From an uncultured Microbacterium sp. (GTDB lineage: Bacteria; Actinomycetota; Actinomycetes; Actinomycetales; Microbacteriaceae): a stretch of DNA of 64,000 nucleotides. The position numbers were made by a program, and so were the translations under genes. Shown one piece after another: positions 32,253-46,894 of the stretch. Each line of letters begins with the position of its first letter. Positions within the stretch are counted from its first letter, which is position 1. The notes beneath the pieces are model-generated. The model did not search any database, had not been told where the DNA came from, and worked only from the letters and a program-made list of their open reading frames with translations. The stretch lies in contig CAJYHN010000002.1 in NCBI GenBank assembly GCA_913774665.1, positions 124,001 through 188,000 on the forward strand, in the 5' to 3' direction.

Positions 32253-33929
32253 TCAAGCGGAGGCCAGAGCCGCGCGCAGCGTGTCGAGACCCACGCCGCC
32301 GATGTCGAGCGCGCGCGTGTGGAACTGCTTCATCGAGAAGTCGGCGCCGCGGCGCTCCTGCTCCTCGTCGCGCACCTGCTCCCAGATGCGCTGGCCCACC
32401 TTGTACGACGGGGCCTGTCCCGGCCAGCCGAGGTAGCGGTTGACCTCGAAGCGCACGAACTCCTCGCTCATGTTGACGTTCTTCAGCATGAACGCGAGCG
32501 CGTAGTCGTGGTCCCACGCGCCGGTGCCGTCGAGGCGGGGCTTCTGCAGGTGCACGCCGATGTCGAGCACCACGCGAGCGGCGCGCATGCGCTGGCCGTC
32601 GAGCATGCCGAGGCGGTCGGCGGGGTCGTCGAGATAACCGAGCTGCTCCATGAGGCGCTCGGCGTAGAGCGCCCAGCCCTCGGCGTGTCCGCTCGTGCCG
32701 GCCAGGAGGCGGCGCCACGAGTTGAGCTCGGCGCGGTTGTGCACGGCCTGGGCGATCTGCAGGTGGTGGCCCGGAACGCCCTCGTGGTACACCGTGGTCA
32801 GCTCGCGCCAGGTGTCGAAGGTGTCGACGCCCTCGGGCACCGACCACCACATGCGGCCGGGGCGCGAGAAGTCGTCGGTGGGGCCGGTGTAGTAGATACC
32901 GCCCTCGTTCGTCGGGGCGATCATGCACTCGAGGTGGCGGATCGGCTCGGCGATGTCGAAGTGCGTGCGGCCGAGCTCCTCGACGGCCTTGTCGCTCGTG
33001 CGCTGCATCCACTCCTGCAGGGCCTTCGTGCCGCGGAGCTTGCGCGACTCGTCCTTCTCGAGGAACGCCACGGCCTCTTCCACCGTGGAGCCCGGCAGGA
33101 TCTCGTTCGCGATGGTCTCCTGCTCGGCGACCATGCGGGCGAGCTCTTCGACACCCCACTCGTACGTCTCGTCGAGGTCGACCTCGGCGCCGAGGAAATG
33201 CCGCGACTGCAGGGCGTACACCTCGCGACCGACGGCGTCGACCTCGCCCGCGGCCGGCGCGAGCTCCGTCGACAGGAACGACGCGAGACCGTCGTAGGCG
33301 ACTCTCGCCGCGTTGGAGTTCGCCGCGAGGTCGCGCGCGAGCGAGGCCGGGAGCTGTCCCTCCTCGGGGGCGGCGTCTCCGACGAACTCGGCGAAGAAGC
33401 CCGTGTCCGAGGTGTAGCGCGCGATCTGCGTCACGACCTCGTTCACCTGACGGCGCGCGGGCACGACGCCCTCGGCGATGCCCTGGCGCAGCGTCGCGAC
33501 GTAGCCGTCGATGGCAGCCGGCAGCGCCTTCATGCGATCCGAGATCGTCGACCAGTCGTCGACCGTCGCGGTGGGCATGAGGTCGAAGGTCGAGCGGATG
33601 TCCTGCGCCGGAGAGGCGATGACGTTCAGGTCGCGCAGGTTCGTCTTGGCCTCGTGCTGCTCGATGAGGAGGTCGAGCTCGCGCACCAGGTCCATCTTGG
33701 TGACGGTGTCGATCGCGTCGGTCGCCTCGGCCGCCTCGAGCGCGGACTTCGTCGAGCGCGCCTCCGACACGAGGGCTTCTGCGCCCTCGGGGCTGTAGTC
33801 GCCGAAGCGACCGTTGTGCTCGAAACGGCCGATGTAGGTCGCGAGCGTCGGATCCTTCTCCGCCAGGGTGTCCACCCACGCGTCCGCGATCGTGTCGATC
33901 GGCGTGGGGGTGCGTTGTGCGTCAGTCAT
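32253..33929 (-). CDS. DUF885 family metallopeptidase-like protein
   Basis: 558 aa, mostly helical, no signal peptide. Residues 381-390 carry YHEGVPGHHL, the HExxxGHH metal motif of DUF885, followed by EGWALYAERLMEQLG about 30 residues on, which supplies the third ligand. These proteins resemble the M3/M32 zinc peptidases. Substrates are unknown. ATG 33929 (MTDAQRTPTPIDTIADAW). Normal family length. Confidence 0.88.
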   Translation of the reverse strand: MTDAQRTPTPIDTIADAWVDTLAEKDPTLATYIGRFEHNGRFGDYSPEGAEALVSEARSTKSALEAAEATDAIDTVTKMDLVRELDLLIEQHEAKTNLRDLNVIASPAQDIRSTFDLMPTATVDDWSTISDRMKALPAAIDGYVATLRQGIAEGVVPARRQVNEVVTQIARYTSDTGFFAEFVGDAAPEEGQLPASLARDLAANSNAARVAYDGLASFLSTELAPAAGEVDAVGREVYALQSRHFLGAEVDLDETYEWGVEELARMVAEQETIANEILPGSTVEEAVAFLEKDESRKLRGTKALQEWMQRTSDKAVEELGRTHFDIAEPIRHLECMIAPTNEGGIYYTGPTDDFSRPGRMWWSVPEGVDTFDTWRELTTVYHEGVPGHHLQIAQAVHNRAELNSWRRLLAGTSGHAEGWALYAERLMEQLGYLDDPADRLGMLDGQRMRAARVVLDIGVHLQKPRLDGTGAWDHDYALAFMLKNVNMSEEFVRFEVNRYLGWPGQAPSYKVGQRIWEQVRDEEQERRGADFSMKQFHTRALDIGGVGLDTLRAALASA

Positions 33930-34067
33930 CCTCCGAGCCTAGGGAAGGCGCGGCGCCCGCGCACGCCCCCCCCTTGGGCGATTCCGGATGCCGCGACTCG
34001 GTCCGCGGGCGCGCACCGGGCCGCCGCGCTGGGAGCGGTTCCGGATGCCGCGACCCGGACGCAGCGT

Positions 34068-34100
34068 CGGGGCACGGCAACCGCGGGTCCTAGTGCCCCG
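34068..34100 (-). terminator. Hairpin overlapping the polA stop codon
   Basis: CGGGGCAC and GTGCCCCG pair across a 17-base loop; the polA TAG lies inside the structure. No T-run. Confidence 0.4.
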
Positions 34101-36726
34101 CCTCGTCCCAATCGCCGCCGCGGCCGATCTGCACGTCGAGCGGAACCGACAGGTCGGCGGCGTCGGCCATGCGCGCGCGCACGATCTTCTCGACGTCATC
34201 CCACTCTCCCGCCGCGACCTCGACCACGAGCTCGTCGTGGATCTGCAGCAGCACGCGCGAGCGCAGGCCGGCCGCGGCGAGCTCGCGCTGGATGCGGAAC
34301 AGCGCGACCTTCATGATGTCGGCGGCACTGCCCTGGATGGGCGCGTTGAGGGCCGCGCGCTCGGCGTTCTCGCGCAGCACGCGGTTCATGCTCGTGAGGT
34401 CGGGGAACGGCCGGCGCCGACCGAAGATCGTCTCGGTGTACCCGTCTTGGCGGGCCTGCTCGACCGACCCGCGCAGGTAGTCGCGCACGGCGCCGAAGCG
34501 GGCGAAGTACTCGAGCATGAGCTTCTTGGCCTCGGACTGCTCGATGCGCAGTTGCTTCGACAGGCCGAACGCCGACAGGCCGTAGACCAGGCCGTACGAC
34601 ATCGCCTTGACCTTGGTGCGCATGGCCGGGGTGACCTCGGCCGGCTCGACGCCGAAGACGCGCGCGCCGACGAAGCGGTGCAGGTCTTCGCCCGAGTTGA
34701 AGGCCTCGATGAGCCCGGGGTCACCCGAGAGGTGCGCCATGATGCGCATCTCGATCTGCGAGTAGTCGGCGGTCAGGAGCGTCTCGTACCCCTCGCCCAC
34801 GACGAACGCCGCGCGGATGCGACGGCTCTCTTCGGTGCGGATCGGGATGTTCTGCAGGTTCGGGTCGGTGCTCGACAGGCGTCCCGTCTGGCTGCCGGTC
34901 TGCACGTAGGTCGTGTGGATGCGACCGTCCGCTCCGGTGGCCGTGTCGAGCGCGTCGATGATCTGCTTCAGCTTCGTCGCCTCGCGGTGGCGCAGCAGCA
35001 GGTCGAGGAACGGGTGGTCCGCGCTCTCTTGCAGGTCGGCGAGGGCTGCGGCATCCGTCGTGTATCCGCTCTTGGTCTTGCGGGTCTTCGGCAGCTGCAG
35101 CTCGTCGAACAGGACCTCCTGCAGCTGCTTGGGCGAACCCAGGTTCACCTCGTGGCCGATGGCGGCGTAGGCGTCGCGGGCGAGGGCGTCGGCGCGGGCC
35201 CCGAGCTCGGCCGAGAAGCTCGAGAGCTTCTCGTGCGACACCGCGACGCCGGCGAGCTCCATGTCGGCCAGGGCGGTGAGGGTCGGCAGCTCGATGTCGT
35301 CGAGCACGCTCGCGACCGATTCGGGCATGTCCGCGCGCTGCGCCTCGACGACACGGCGGGTGAACCAGGAGAGCTGGCTCGGGGTCGCGCCCTCGGTCTC
35401 GGGGACCAACTGGGTGGGGTCGGCGACCGGCAGCCTCTCGTCGAGCATGCGCTCGACGAGATCGCCGAGCGTCTTGTCGGGGAAGCTCGGCCGCACGAGC
35501 CACCCGGCGAGGATCACGTCGAACGCCACACCGCCGACCGCCACACCCTCGCGGGCGAGAGCCTTGATCTGGGGCTTCGCATCGGCGAAGACCTTGGGAG
35601 CGTCGGATGCCAGCCACTCGGCCAGCGCGTCGCGCACCGCCGGCGACCACTCGGCCTCGACCGCGGCATCGCTCGTGGCGAGTCCGATCGCGGTGGGCGC
35701 GCCGTCGGCCAGCGTGACGGTGACCCCGACCTCGCCGGTGGCACCGGCTGCCCACGCCGCCAGCGCCGTGGCGTCGAGCTGCGCGGGCGTCGGAGCGGTG
35801 GCCGTGGGACGCTGCTCTTCGACGATGCCCGCGTCGCCGCCGAGGGCGTCGAACACGCGCGGCAGCAGGGTGCGGAACTCGAGGCGCGCGAAGATGTCAC
35901 GGACAGCCTGGGCATCGAGCGGGTGCATCTCGAGGTCGCCGGGGCCGACGGGCAATTCGACGTCACGCAGCAGGCGGTTGAGCGCGCGGTTGCGGCGCAC
36001 GCCGTCGATGTGCTCGCGGAGGTTGCCGCCGACGACGCCGGTGATCTTGTCGGCGTTCTCGAGCAGAGCGTCGAGCGAGCCCCACTGGGTCAGCCACTTC
36101 ACGGCGGTCTTCTCGCCGACCTTGGGCACACCCGGCAGGTTGTCGCTGGTCTCGCCCACGAGAGCGGCGATCTCGGGATACTGCGCGGGCGGCAGACCGT
36201 ACTTCTCGATCACGGCGGCGGTGTCGTACCGCTTGAGCTGCGAGACGCCCTGAACGTTCGGGTAGAGCAGCGTGACGTCGTCGGTGACGAGCTGGATGGT
36301 GTCGCGATCCCCCGAGCAGACGAGCACCTCGAAGCCCTGCTGCTCGCCCTGCGTCGCGAGTGTGGCGAGGATGTCGTCGGCCTCGACGTCTTCTTTCGTC
36401 AGCACCGGCACGCCCATCGCGCGCAGGCAGTCCTGCAGCAGCGGGATCTGCCCCTTGAACTCGGCGGGCGATTCGCTGCGGTTGGCCTTGTACTCGGCGT
36501 ACTCGCGGGTACGGAACGACTGCCGCGACGTATCGAACGCGACGGCGAGATGCGTGGGTTTCTCGGCTTTGACGAGGTTCACGAACATCGACAGGAACCC
36601 GTAGATGCCGTTCGTGTGCTGGCCGTCCTTGGTCGAGAAGTTGTCGACCGGCAGGGCGTAGAACGCCCGATACGCCAGCGAATGGCCGTCGACGACGAGG
36701 AGAGTAGGCTTTTCGGCATCCGTCAC
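34090..36726 (-). CDS. polA: DNA polymerase I
   Basis: 878 aa, normal length. The N-terminal 5'-3' exonuclease domain (~1-300) starts LLVVDGHSLAYRAFYALP and has CSGDRDTIQLV and ALVGETSDNLPGVPKVGEKTA. The middle 3'-5' exonuclease-like domain lacks the catalytic acidic motifs, as in other actinobacterial PolA. The polymerase domain has motif A DYSQIEMRIMAHLSGD, the O-helix region KAMSYGLVYGLSAFGLS and motif C IHDELVVEV. It fills gaps and removes RNA primers in replication and repair. GTG 36726 has TACGCT six bases before it and may be leaderless. Divergent from the thioesterase gene. Confidence 0.95.
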   Translation of the reverse strand: MTDAEKPTLLVVDGHSLAYRAFYALPVDNFSTKDGQHTNGIYGFLSMFVNLVKAEKPTHLAVAFDTSRQSFRTREYAEYKANRSESPAEFKGQIPLLQDCLRAMGVPVLTKEDVEADDILATLATQGEQQGFEVLVCSGDRDTIQLVTDDVTLLYPNVQGVSQLKRYDTAAVIEKYGLPPAQYPEIAALVGETSDNLPGVPKVGEKTAVKWLTQWGSLDALLENADKITGVVGGNLREHIDGVRRNRALNRLLRDVELPVGPGDLEMHPLDAQAVRDIFARLEFRTLLPRVFDALGGDAGIVEEQRPTATAPTPAQLDATALAAWAAGATGEVGVTVTLADGAPTAIGLATSDAAVEAEWSPAVRDALAEWLASDAPKVFADAKPQIKALAREGVAVGGVAFDVILAGWLVRPSFPDKTLGDLVERMLDERLPVADPTQLVPETEGATPSQLSWFTRRVVEAQRADMPESVASVLDDIELPTLTALADMELAGVAVSHEKLSSFSAELGARADALARDAYAAIGHEVNLGSPKQLQEVLFDELQLPKTRKTKSGYTTDAAALADLQESADHPFLDLLLRHREATKLKQIIDALDTATGADGRIHTTYVQTGSQTGRLSSTDPNLQNIPIRTEESRRIRAAFVVGEGYETLLTADYSQIEMRIMAHLSGDPGLIEAFNSGEDLHRFVGARVFGVEPAEVTPAMRTKVKAMSYGLVYGLSAFGLSKQLRIEQSEAKKLMLEYFARFGAVRDYLRGSVEQARQDGYTETIFGRRRPFPDLTSMNRVLRENAERAALNAPIQGSAADIMKVALFRIQRELAAAGLRSRVLLQIHDELVVEVAAGEWDDVEKIVRARMADAADLSVPLDVQIGRGGDWDEAGH

Positions 36727-36732
36727 CCCTCC

Positions 36733-36738
36733 AGCGTA
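36733..36738 (-). promoter_or_regulatory. Candidate -10 box of polA
   Basis: TACGCT (TAnnnT) is followed by GGAGGG and the polA GTG. GGAGG is too close to serve as a ribosome site, so a leaderless start is more likely. Confidence 0.35.
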
Positions 36739-36786
36739 ACGAGAACCACGGACACTCCCCCGGCCCCGGCCCGATCGACGAAGGCG

Positions 36787-37221
36787 ATGATGACCTCCAC
36801 GACTCCCGAAACGTCCCCCGGCCTCGACTGGGCGAAGGAGCGCGGCATGGGCGCCCTCGCCGAGAAGATGGGCATCGAGTGGGTCGAGTTCTCGGTGGAG
36901 CGCAGCGTCGCCACCATGCCGGTCGAGGGCAACACGCAGCCGGTCGGACTGCTGCACGGCGGCGCATACGTCGTCCTCGGCGAGTCGCTCGGCTCGATGG
37001 CGGCGAACCTCTACGCGGGCTCGGGCAGGCTCGCGGTCGGCATCGACATCAACGCCACGCACACCCGCTCGGCCACGTCGGGCATCGTCACGGGTGTGTG
37101 CACCCCGATCCACCTGGGCCGCTCGCTCACGGTGCACGAGATCGCGGTGTCCGACGAGCAGGGTCGTCGGTGCTCGACGATCCGGATCACGAACATGATC
37201 AAGGACGCCCCCGCGCGCTGA
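36787..37221 (+). CDS. Hotdog-fold thioesterase (PaaI/YbdB-like)
   Basis: 144 aa. VEGNTQPVGLLHGGAYVVLGESLGSMAAN is the hotdog helix with the Gly-Gly turn and catalytic Glu, and RSATSGIVTGVCTPIHLGRS the following strands. Hydrolyses acyl-CoA or aroyl-CoA thioesters; in menaquinone makers such proteins can act as DHNA-CoA thioesterase. The start is ATG 36787 or the next codon, ATG 36790, after GAAGG. The 210 bases after it, up to 37,431, hold no gene, a nine-C run and the hairpin at 37387-37414. Confidence 0.88.
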   Translation: MMTSTTPETSPGLDWAKERGMGALAEKMGIEWVEFSVERSVATMPVEGNTQPVGLLHGGAYVVLGESLGSMAANLYAGSGRLAVGIDINATHTRSATSGIVTGVCTPIHLGRSLTVHEIAVSDEQGRRCSTIRITNMIKDAPAR

Positions 37222-37386
37222 CCGCACGCCCCGTCGCGGTCTTGAGCCCGTCACGGGTTCGGTGACGTCCACGCGCCCGGTGTCCTCGACCGGCTCAACC
37301 GCGCAATTCCCGCCCGCGCGCGTGCCCGGTGGCTCCATCCAGCCCCCCCCCTCTCGGCGGCGCTTACCGCTGAGCCGGAAACGAGA

Positions 37387-37414
37387 AATGGATGCCACCT
37401 CAGTGGCATCCATT
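37387..37414. terminator. Terminator of pdtaR, bidirectional
   Basis: AATGGATGCCAC pairs perfectly with GTGGCATCCATT (12 bp, CTCA loop). On the minus strand TTTCTCGTTTCC follows. It contains GGATGCC on both arms. Confidence 0.8.
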
Positions 37415-37431
37415 CGTCGAAGAGGTCTCGC

Positions 37432-38052
37432 TCAGCCCTTCTTGGGAGCCAGCTGCTCGATGATCGCCTTGGCGACGTCCTGCATGGTGAGGCGGCGGTC
37501 CATCGACGCCTTCTGGATCCAGCGGAAGGCCTCGGGCTCGCTCAGACCCATCTTCTCGTTGAGCAGGCCCTTGGCCCGGTCGACGAGCTTGCGGGTCTCG
37601 AAGCGCTCGACCATGTCGGCGACCTCGGCCTCGAGCGTGATGATCTGCTCGTAGCGGGCGAGGGCGATCTCGATCGCGGGGAGCAGGTCGTTCGGGGTGA
37701 AGGGCTTGACCACGTACGCCAGAGCGCCGGCCTCGCTGGCGCGCTCGACGAGCTCCTTCTGGCTGAAGGCGGTGAGCAGCACGACCGGGGCGATGTGGTT
37801 CTTGCTGAGCTTCTCGGCAGCGCTGATGCCGTCGAGCTGCGGCATCTTGACGTCCATGATCACCAGATCGGGGCGCAACTCGGTCGCGAGCTGAACAGCG
37901 GTCTCTCCGTCGCCGGCCTCGCCGACGACGTCGAAGCCGTTGTCGCGGAGGATCTCGACGATGTCGAGGCGGATGAGCGACTCGTCTTCCGCGACGACGA
38001 CGCGTCGGGGAGCGGCCGGAGCGCTGGCCGGAACGGCTTCTTGATCAGTCAC
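37432..38052 (-). CDS. pdtaR: ANTAR-domain response regulator
   Basis: 206 aa. The receiver domain has acidic residues (AEDES), phospho-acceptor D67 in VIMDVKMP, LLTAFS and VVKPF. The C-terminal ANTAR domain (about 140-200: LETRKLVDRAKGLL-type helix, then SEPEAFRWIQKASMDRRLTMQDVAKAII) binds paired hairpins in RNA to control termination. Matches PdtaR of mycobacteria, partner of the PdtaS kinase, which is not in this window. GTG 38052 follows AGGATGG. Soluble, cytoplasmic. Confidence 0.93.
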   Translation of the reverse strand: MTDQEAVPASAPAAPRRVVVAEDESLIRLDIVEILRDNGFDVVGEAGDGETAVQLATELRPDLVIMDVKMPQLDGISAAEKLSKNHIAPVVLLTAFSQKELVERASEAGALAYVVKPFTPNDLLPAIEIALARYEQIITLEAEVADMVERFETRKLVDRAKGLLNEKMGLSEPEAFRWIQKASMDRRLTMQDVAKAIIEQLAPKKG

Positions 38053-38123
38053 GGAACCATCCTAAGTCTGCGGGGGCCAGAAGCCCCGGATCGCAGCCCC
38101 CATCACTCGGGTGCTGTCACGGG

Positions 38124-38204
38124 TACCGGTGGTGGGACTCGAACCCACACGTCTTTCGACAGAGCATTTTGAGTGCCCCGCGTCTGCCATTCCGCCACAC
38201 CGGC
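38124..38204 (-). tRNA. tRNA-Leu (anticodon CAA)
   Basis: On the minus strand GCCGGTG opens the acceptor stem, paired with CACCGGT and discriminator A. The D arm is GCGGAATGGCAGACGC and the anticodon loop CTCAAAA gives CAA, which reads UUG. A class II variable arm (TGTCGAAAGACG) and the T arm GTGGG-TTCGAGT-CCCAC are present. CCA is not encoded. Confidence 0.93.
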
Positions 38205-38252
38205 AGGTGTTGCTCTCCCAACTTACCGGCGGTGAGACCGGGGTGGGAACGC

Positions 38253-38288
38253 GAAGACGCGCGCCGGGCGGACCCGGCGCGCGTCTTC
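38253..38288. terminator. 16-bp stem terminator after pyk
   Basis: GAAGACGCGCGCCGGG pairs perfectly with its reverse complement around a CGGA tetraloop, five bases from the pyk stop. Very stable, no T-run. Confidence 0.8.
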
Positions 38289-38293
38289 GAGGA

Positions 38294-39739
38294 TCAAACC
38301 TCTTTGTAGACGGGCGCTGCGCCGTGCACGGCGTCGCCCACGCGGTGGACGCGCAGGTCGTTGGTCGAGCCCGCGATTCCGGGAGGGGAACCCGAGATCA
38401 CGACGACCTTGTCCCCCACCTCGGCCAGCTTGTGCGAGAGCAGGTAGTCGTCGACCTGCAGGAACATCTTGTCGGTGTGCGACACGTGCTCCACCAGCGT
38501 CGAGCGCACGCCCCACGTCAGCGCGAGGCGACGGCGGATGCCGGGCTCGGGCGTGAAGGCGATCATCGGGATCGTCGAACGCAGCCGCGACATGCGGCGC
38601 GCCGAGTCGCCCGACTCGGTGAACACGCAGAGGAACTTGGCGTCGACGAAGTCGGCCACCTCGACGGCGGCGAGCGTGATGGCGCCACCCTGCGTGCGGG
38701 GCTTGTTGGTCAGGGGCGCGATGCGCTCGAGACCGTGCTCCTCGGTGGATGCGACGATGCGCGCCATGGTCTCGACGACCACGACCGGGTAGTCGCCGAC
38801 GCTGGTCTCACCCGAGAGCATGACCGCGTCCGCACCGTCGAGGACGGCGTTGGCGACGTCGCTGGTCTCGGCGCGCGTGGGGACCGGGCTGTTGATCATC
38901 GACTCGAGCATCTGCGTCGCGACGATGACGGGCTTCGCCATACGACGGGCGAGCTCGACGGCGCGCTTCTGCACGATCGGGACGGCCTCGAGGGGCAGCT
39001 CGACACCGAGGTCGCCGCGAGCGACCATGATGCCGTCGAAGGCGTCGATGATCTCTTCGAGGTTGTCGACCGCCTGCGGCTTCTCGATCTTGGCGATGAC
39101 GGGCACGTAGCGCCCCTCTTCGGCCATGATCTCGTGCACGCGCTCGATGTCCTTGGCGTCGCGGACGAACGACAGGGCGATGAGGTCGGCGCCGGCGTTC
39201 AGGCCCCAGCGGAGGTCCGCCTCGTCCTTCTCGCTCAGTGCGGGGACGTTCACGGCCACGCCGGGCAGGTTGATGCCCTTGTTGTTCGAGACCGGACCGC
39301 CCACGACGACGCGGGTGGTGACGACGGTGCCGTCGGTCTCGACGACCTCGACGCGGACCTTGCCGTCGTCGATGAGCAGGAAGTCGCCGGGGCGGACGTC
39401 CTGGGGCAGACCCTTGAAGGTCGTGCCGACGATCTCTTTGGTGCCGAGGATGTCCTCGATGGTGATCTTGAAGATGTCACCGGGCAGCAGGTCGTGGGGA
39501 CCGTTCTCGAACTTGCCGAGACGGATCTTCGGGCCCTGCAGGTCGACGAGGGCCGCGACCGGGCGTCCGGCGTCCTCTGCCGCCTTGCGCACGTTGGCGA
39601 AGTTGGCGTCGTGCACGGAGTAGTCTCCGTGGCTCAGGTTGAGGCGGGCGACATCCACGCCGGCGTCGATGATGGCGCGAACCATCTCATACGACGACGT
39701 GGCGGGCCCGAGTGTTGCGACGATCTTGGCGCGTCTCAT
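38294..39739 (-). CDS. pyk: Pyruvate kinase
   Basis: 481 aa. Makes pyruvate and ATP from phosphoenolpyruvate and ADP. Marks: KIVATLGPATSS, RLNLSHGDY, DLQGPKIRLG, the signature PVIAKIEKPQAVDN with the catalytic Lys, ARGDLGVELP and ATQMLESMINSPVPTRAE. The C-terminal effector domain is complete. ATG 39739. A -10 box (TAAGCT, 39791-39796) overlapping the gltD stop may serve it, so it need not depend on the gltBD transcript. Ends at the 38253-38288 hairpin. Confidence 0.96.
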   Translation of the reverse strand: MRRAKIVATLGPATSSYEMVRAIIDAGVDVARLNLSHGDYSVHDANFANVRKAAEDAGRPVAALVDLQGPKIRLGKFENGPHDLLPGDIFKITIEDILGTKEIVGTTFKGLPQDVRPGDFLLIDDGKVRVEVVETDGTVVTTRVVVGGPVSNNKGINLPGVAVNVPALSEKDEADLRWGLNAGADLIALSFVRDAKDIERVHEIMAEEGRYVPVIAKIEKPQAVDNLEEIIDAFDGIMVARGDLGVELPLEAVPIVQKRAVELARRMAKPVIVATQMLESMINSPVPTRAETSDVANAVLDGADAVMLSGETSVGDYPVVVVETMARIVASTEEHGLERIAPLTNKPRTQGGAITLAAVEVADFVDAKFLCVFTESGDSARRMSRLRSTIPMIAFTPEPGIRRRLALTWGVRSTLVEHVSHTDKMFLQVDDYLLSHKLAEVGDKVVVISGSPPGIAGSTNDLRVHRVGDAVHGAAPVYKEV

Positions 39740-39793
39740 CCGGTTTCAAGCTCCGTGAAATTTTCGGGAAGTGGCCGATCGGCCCTTGCCAGC

Positions 39794-41252
39794 TTAGGCG
39801 GGCAAGAGGCCGATGGCGACATCGGTCGGGCGCACCGGCGCGGGCAGCACCGTCTCGCCCATGAGGAACGTGTCGACCTCGGCGGCGGCCGCGCGGCCTT
39901 CGGCGATGGCCCACACGATCAGGGACTGTCCGCGTCCGGCATCTCCGGCAACGAACACCCCCGGCGTGGTGGTGGCGTAGGTCGCGTCGCGCTCCACGTT
40001 TCCGCGGTTCGTGAACTGCGTGCCGAGCTGGCTCTCCAGGTGCTCGCGCTCGGGGCCGGTGAAGCCCATCGCGATGAGGACCAGGTCGGCCGGGATCTCG
40101 CGCTCGGTGCCGCTCTTGGGGACGCGGCGGCCGTCGACGTACTCGGTCTCGGCCACCCGCAGTGCCCGCACCTCGCCCGCGGCGTTTCCGAGGAACTCCA
40201 CGGTCGAGGCCAGGAACGTGCGTTCCCCGCCCTCTTCGTGCGCCGAGGCCATCTCGAACAGGTTCGGCATCATCGGCCAGGGCTGCTCGGCCGGGCGCTC
40301 CGACGGGGGCTGCTTGCCGATCGCGAGGTTCGTGACGCTCAGCGCACCCTGGCGGTGGGCGGTGCCGATGCAGTCGGCTCCGGTGTCGCCACCGCCGATG
40401 ACGACGACGTGCTTGCCCTCGGCGGTGATCTGGTGCGGCACCTGGTCGCCCGCGACGGCCTTGTTGCCCTCGATGAGGTACTCCATGGCGTAGTGCACGC
40501 CGTCGAGATCGCGGCCGGGGATGGCGAGATCGCGCGGCACCGTGGAACCGGTGGCCACCACGACGGCGTCGTAGCGCGCCCGGAGGTCGCTCCACGAGAC
40601 GTCCTTGCCGATCTCGACGCCGGCGCGGAAGCGCGTGCCCTCGGCCTGCATCTGCCGCAAGCGCTGCTCGAGGTGTCGCTTCTCCATCTTGAAGTCGGGG
40701 ATGCCGTAACGCAGCAGCCCGCCGATGCGGTCGTCGCGCTCGAAGACGGCGACGGTGTGGCCGGCACGCGTGAGCTGCTGGGCGGCGGCGAGGCCGGCGG
40801 GGCCGGAGCCCACGACGGCGACCGTCTTTCCGGTCAGGCGCTCCGGCGGCTCGGGCTCGACCCATCCGTTGCCGAACGCCTCGTCGATGATCGAGACCTC
40901 GACCTGCTTGATCGTGACGGCCGGCTGGTTGATGCCGAGCACGCACGAACTCTCGCAGGGTGCGGGGCACAGACGACCCGTGAACTCCGGGAAGTTGTTG
41001 GTCGCGTGCAGGCGCTCGATCGCCGCGCGGCCCTCGCCGCGCCACGTGAGGTCGTTCCACTCCGGGATCAGGTTCCCGAGCGGGCAGCCCTTGTGGCAGA
41101 ACGGGATGCCGCAGTCCATGCAGCGACCGGCCTGGCGCTTGATGACGGCCGAATCACCCGGCTCGTACACCTCTTTCCAGTCCATGATGCGCACCGGCAC
41201 CGGCCGGCGCTTGGGGAGCTCGCGCTCCGTGACCTTGAGAAAGCCCTTCGGG

Positions 41253-41260
<8 letters not shown>
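39794..41260 (-). CDS. gltD: Glutamate synthase (NADPH) small subunit
   Basis: 488 aa. Passes electrons from NADPH through FAD and 4Fe-4S clusters to the large subunit. N-terminal Cys clusters: [22 protein letters not shown] and [12 protein letters not shown] motif [17 protein letters not shown] motif [13 protein letters not shown], and [19 protein letters not shown] near the end. GTG 41260 follows GGAGGTGAC and overlaps the gltB stop by eight bases. Confidence 0.95.
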
Positions 41261-45830
<4,570 letters not shown>

Positions 45831-45882
45831 ATCAACCGTCCTCACGTTGATGCTTCGAATGGGACGACGTCGGCCCAGAGAG

Positions 45883-46887
45883 TTAGTTCGTGGCGGGGCT
45901 GCTTGTGGCGCTGGTGCCGACGGTGTCGTTCGTCGCGGGCGGCTCGCTCACGTCGACGAAGTCAGAGGGGTCGCCTGAGTCTACAGCCCCCGCAGCCTTC
46001 GACTCGCGCCCGGGCACGTACGGCGAGGGCTCGAAGCCGTGGTGACGGCGCGACTGAACGATGAAGATCACGATGCCGAGGATCACGCCGAAGATGGCGG
46101 CCCAGACGTTCGTGCGCAGGCCGAGGATGATGTCGCTGGGATCGACGCGGATGGATTCCCAGACGATGCGGCCCGCCGAGTACCAGACGAGGTAGATCGC
46201 GAACTGCTTGCCCCACTGCAGGGCGAAGCGCTTGCCGACGTACAGGATGACCGCGGCGCCGAGCAGGTTCCAGATCACCTCGTAGAGGAAAGTCGGCTGG
46301 AAAAGAGTGCCGGCTGGCAGTCCGACGGGGATGGCCGGGTTGCCTGCGGCGATCTCCAGACCCCACGGCAGGTCGGTGGGCTGACCGAAGAGCTCCTGGT
46401 TGAACCAGTTGCCGAAGCGACCCATGGCCTGGGCGATGATGAGGCCGGGTGCGAGGGCATCGGCGAAGGTCCAGAAGCGGATGCCGGTCCAGCGGCATCC
46501 GAGGATCGCGCCGATCGCGCCGCCGATGAGGGCGCCGTAGATGGCGATGCCACCCTCCCAGATGGCCCACACCGAGCCCGGCTGGGTGATGTTCCAGGGG
46601 TTGGATCCGGGGCCGAAGTAGAAGCCGAGGTGCGTGACCACGTGGTAGATACGGGCCACGACGATGGCCAGCGGCACCGCCAGGAGGCAGATGTCGATGA
46701 CGACCCACTTCTCGGCGCCGCGACGCGTCAGACGCGCGTTCGTGAGGAAGATCGCCACGATGATGCCCGCGACGATGCACAGGGCATAGAAGTGGATGCG
46801 GAGCGGACCGAGATCGACGTACGAGATGGTCGGGCTCGGGATGCTGGCGAGCACGCCGGAGGCGGCGCTCGAGAGGGCGAACGTCAT
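45883..46887 (-). CDS. lgt: Prolipoprotein diacylglyceryl transferase
   Basis: 334 aa with seven membrane helices. Adds diacylglycerol to the lipobox cysteine of prolipoproteins, such as the two lipoproteins in this window. Signature [17 protein letters not shown] and H-containing [11 protein letters not shown] at the start. The C-terminal ~60 residues ([19 protein letters not shown]...) are a hydrophilic tail found in actinobacterial Lgt. ATG 46887 has no ribosome site; TAGACT seven bases before it suggests a leaderless mRNA. Confidence 0.95.
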   Translation of the reverse strand: MTFALSSAASGVLASIPSPTISYVDLGPLRIHFYALCIVAGIIVAIFLTNARLTRRGAEKWVVIDICLLAVPLAIVVARIYHVVTHLGFYFGPGSNPWNITQPGSVWAIWEGGIAIYGALIGGAIGAILGCRWTGIRFWTFADALAPGLIIAQAMGRFGNWFNQELFGQPTDLPWGLEIAAGNPAIPVGLPAGTLFQPTFLYEVIWNLLGAAVILYVGKRFALQWGKQFAIYLVWYSAGRIVWESIRVDPSDIILGLRTNVWAAIFGVILGIVIFIVQSRRHHGFEPSPYVPGRESKAAGAVDSGDPSDFVDVSEPPATNDTVGTSATSSPATN

Positions 46888-46894
46888 GTGGTCG

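Noticed and set aside
33988-36726. Very long open frame on the plus strand opposite polA
   Set aside because: It mirrors polA codon structure (GC-rich antisense frame), is rich in Arg/Gly/His/Val and has no recognisable domain. polA is certain.
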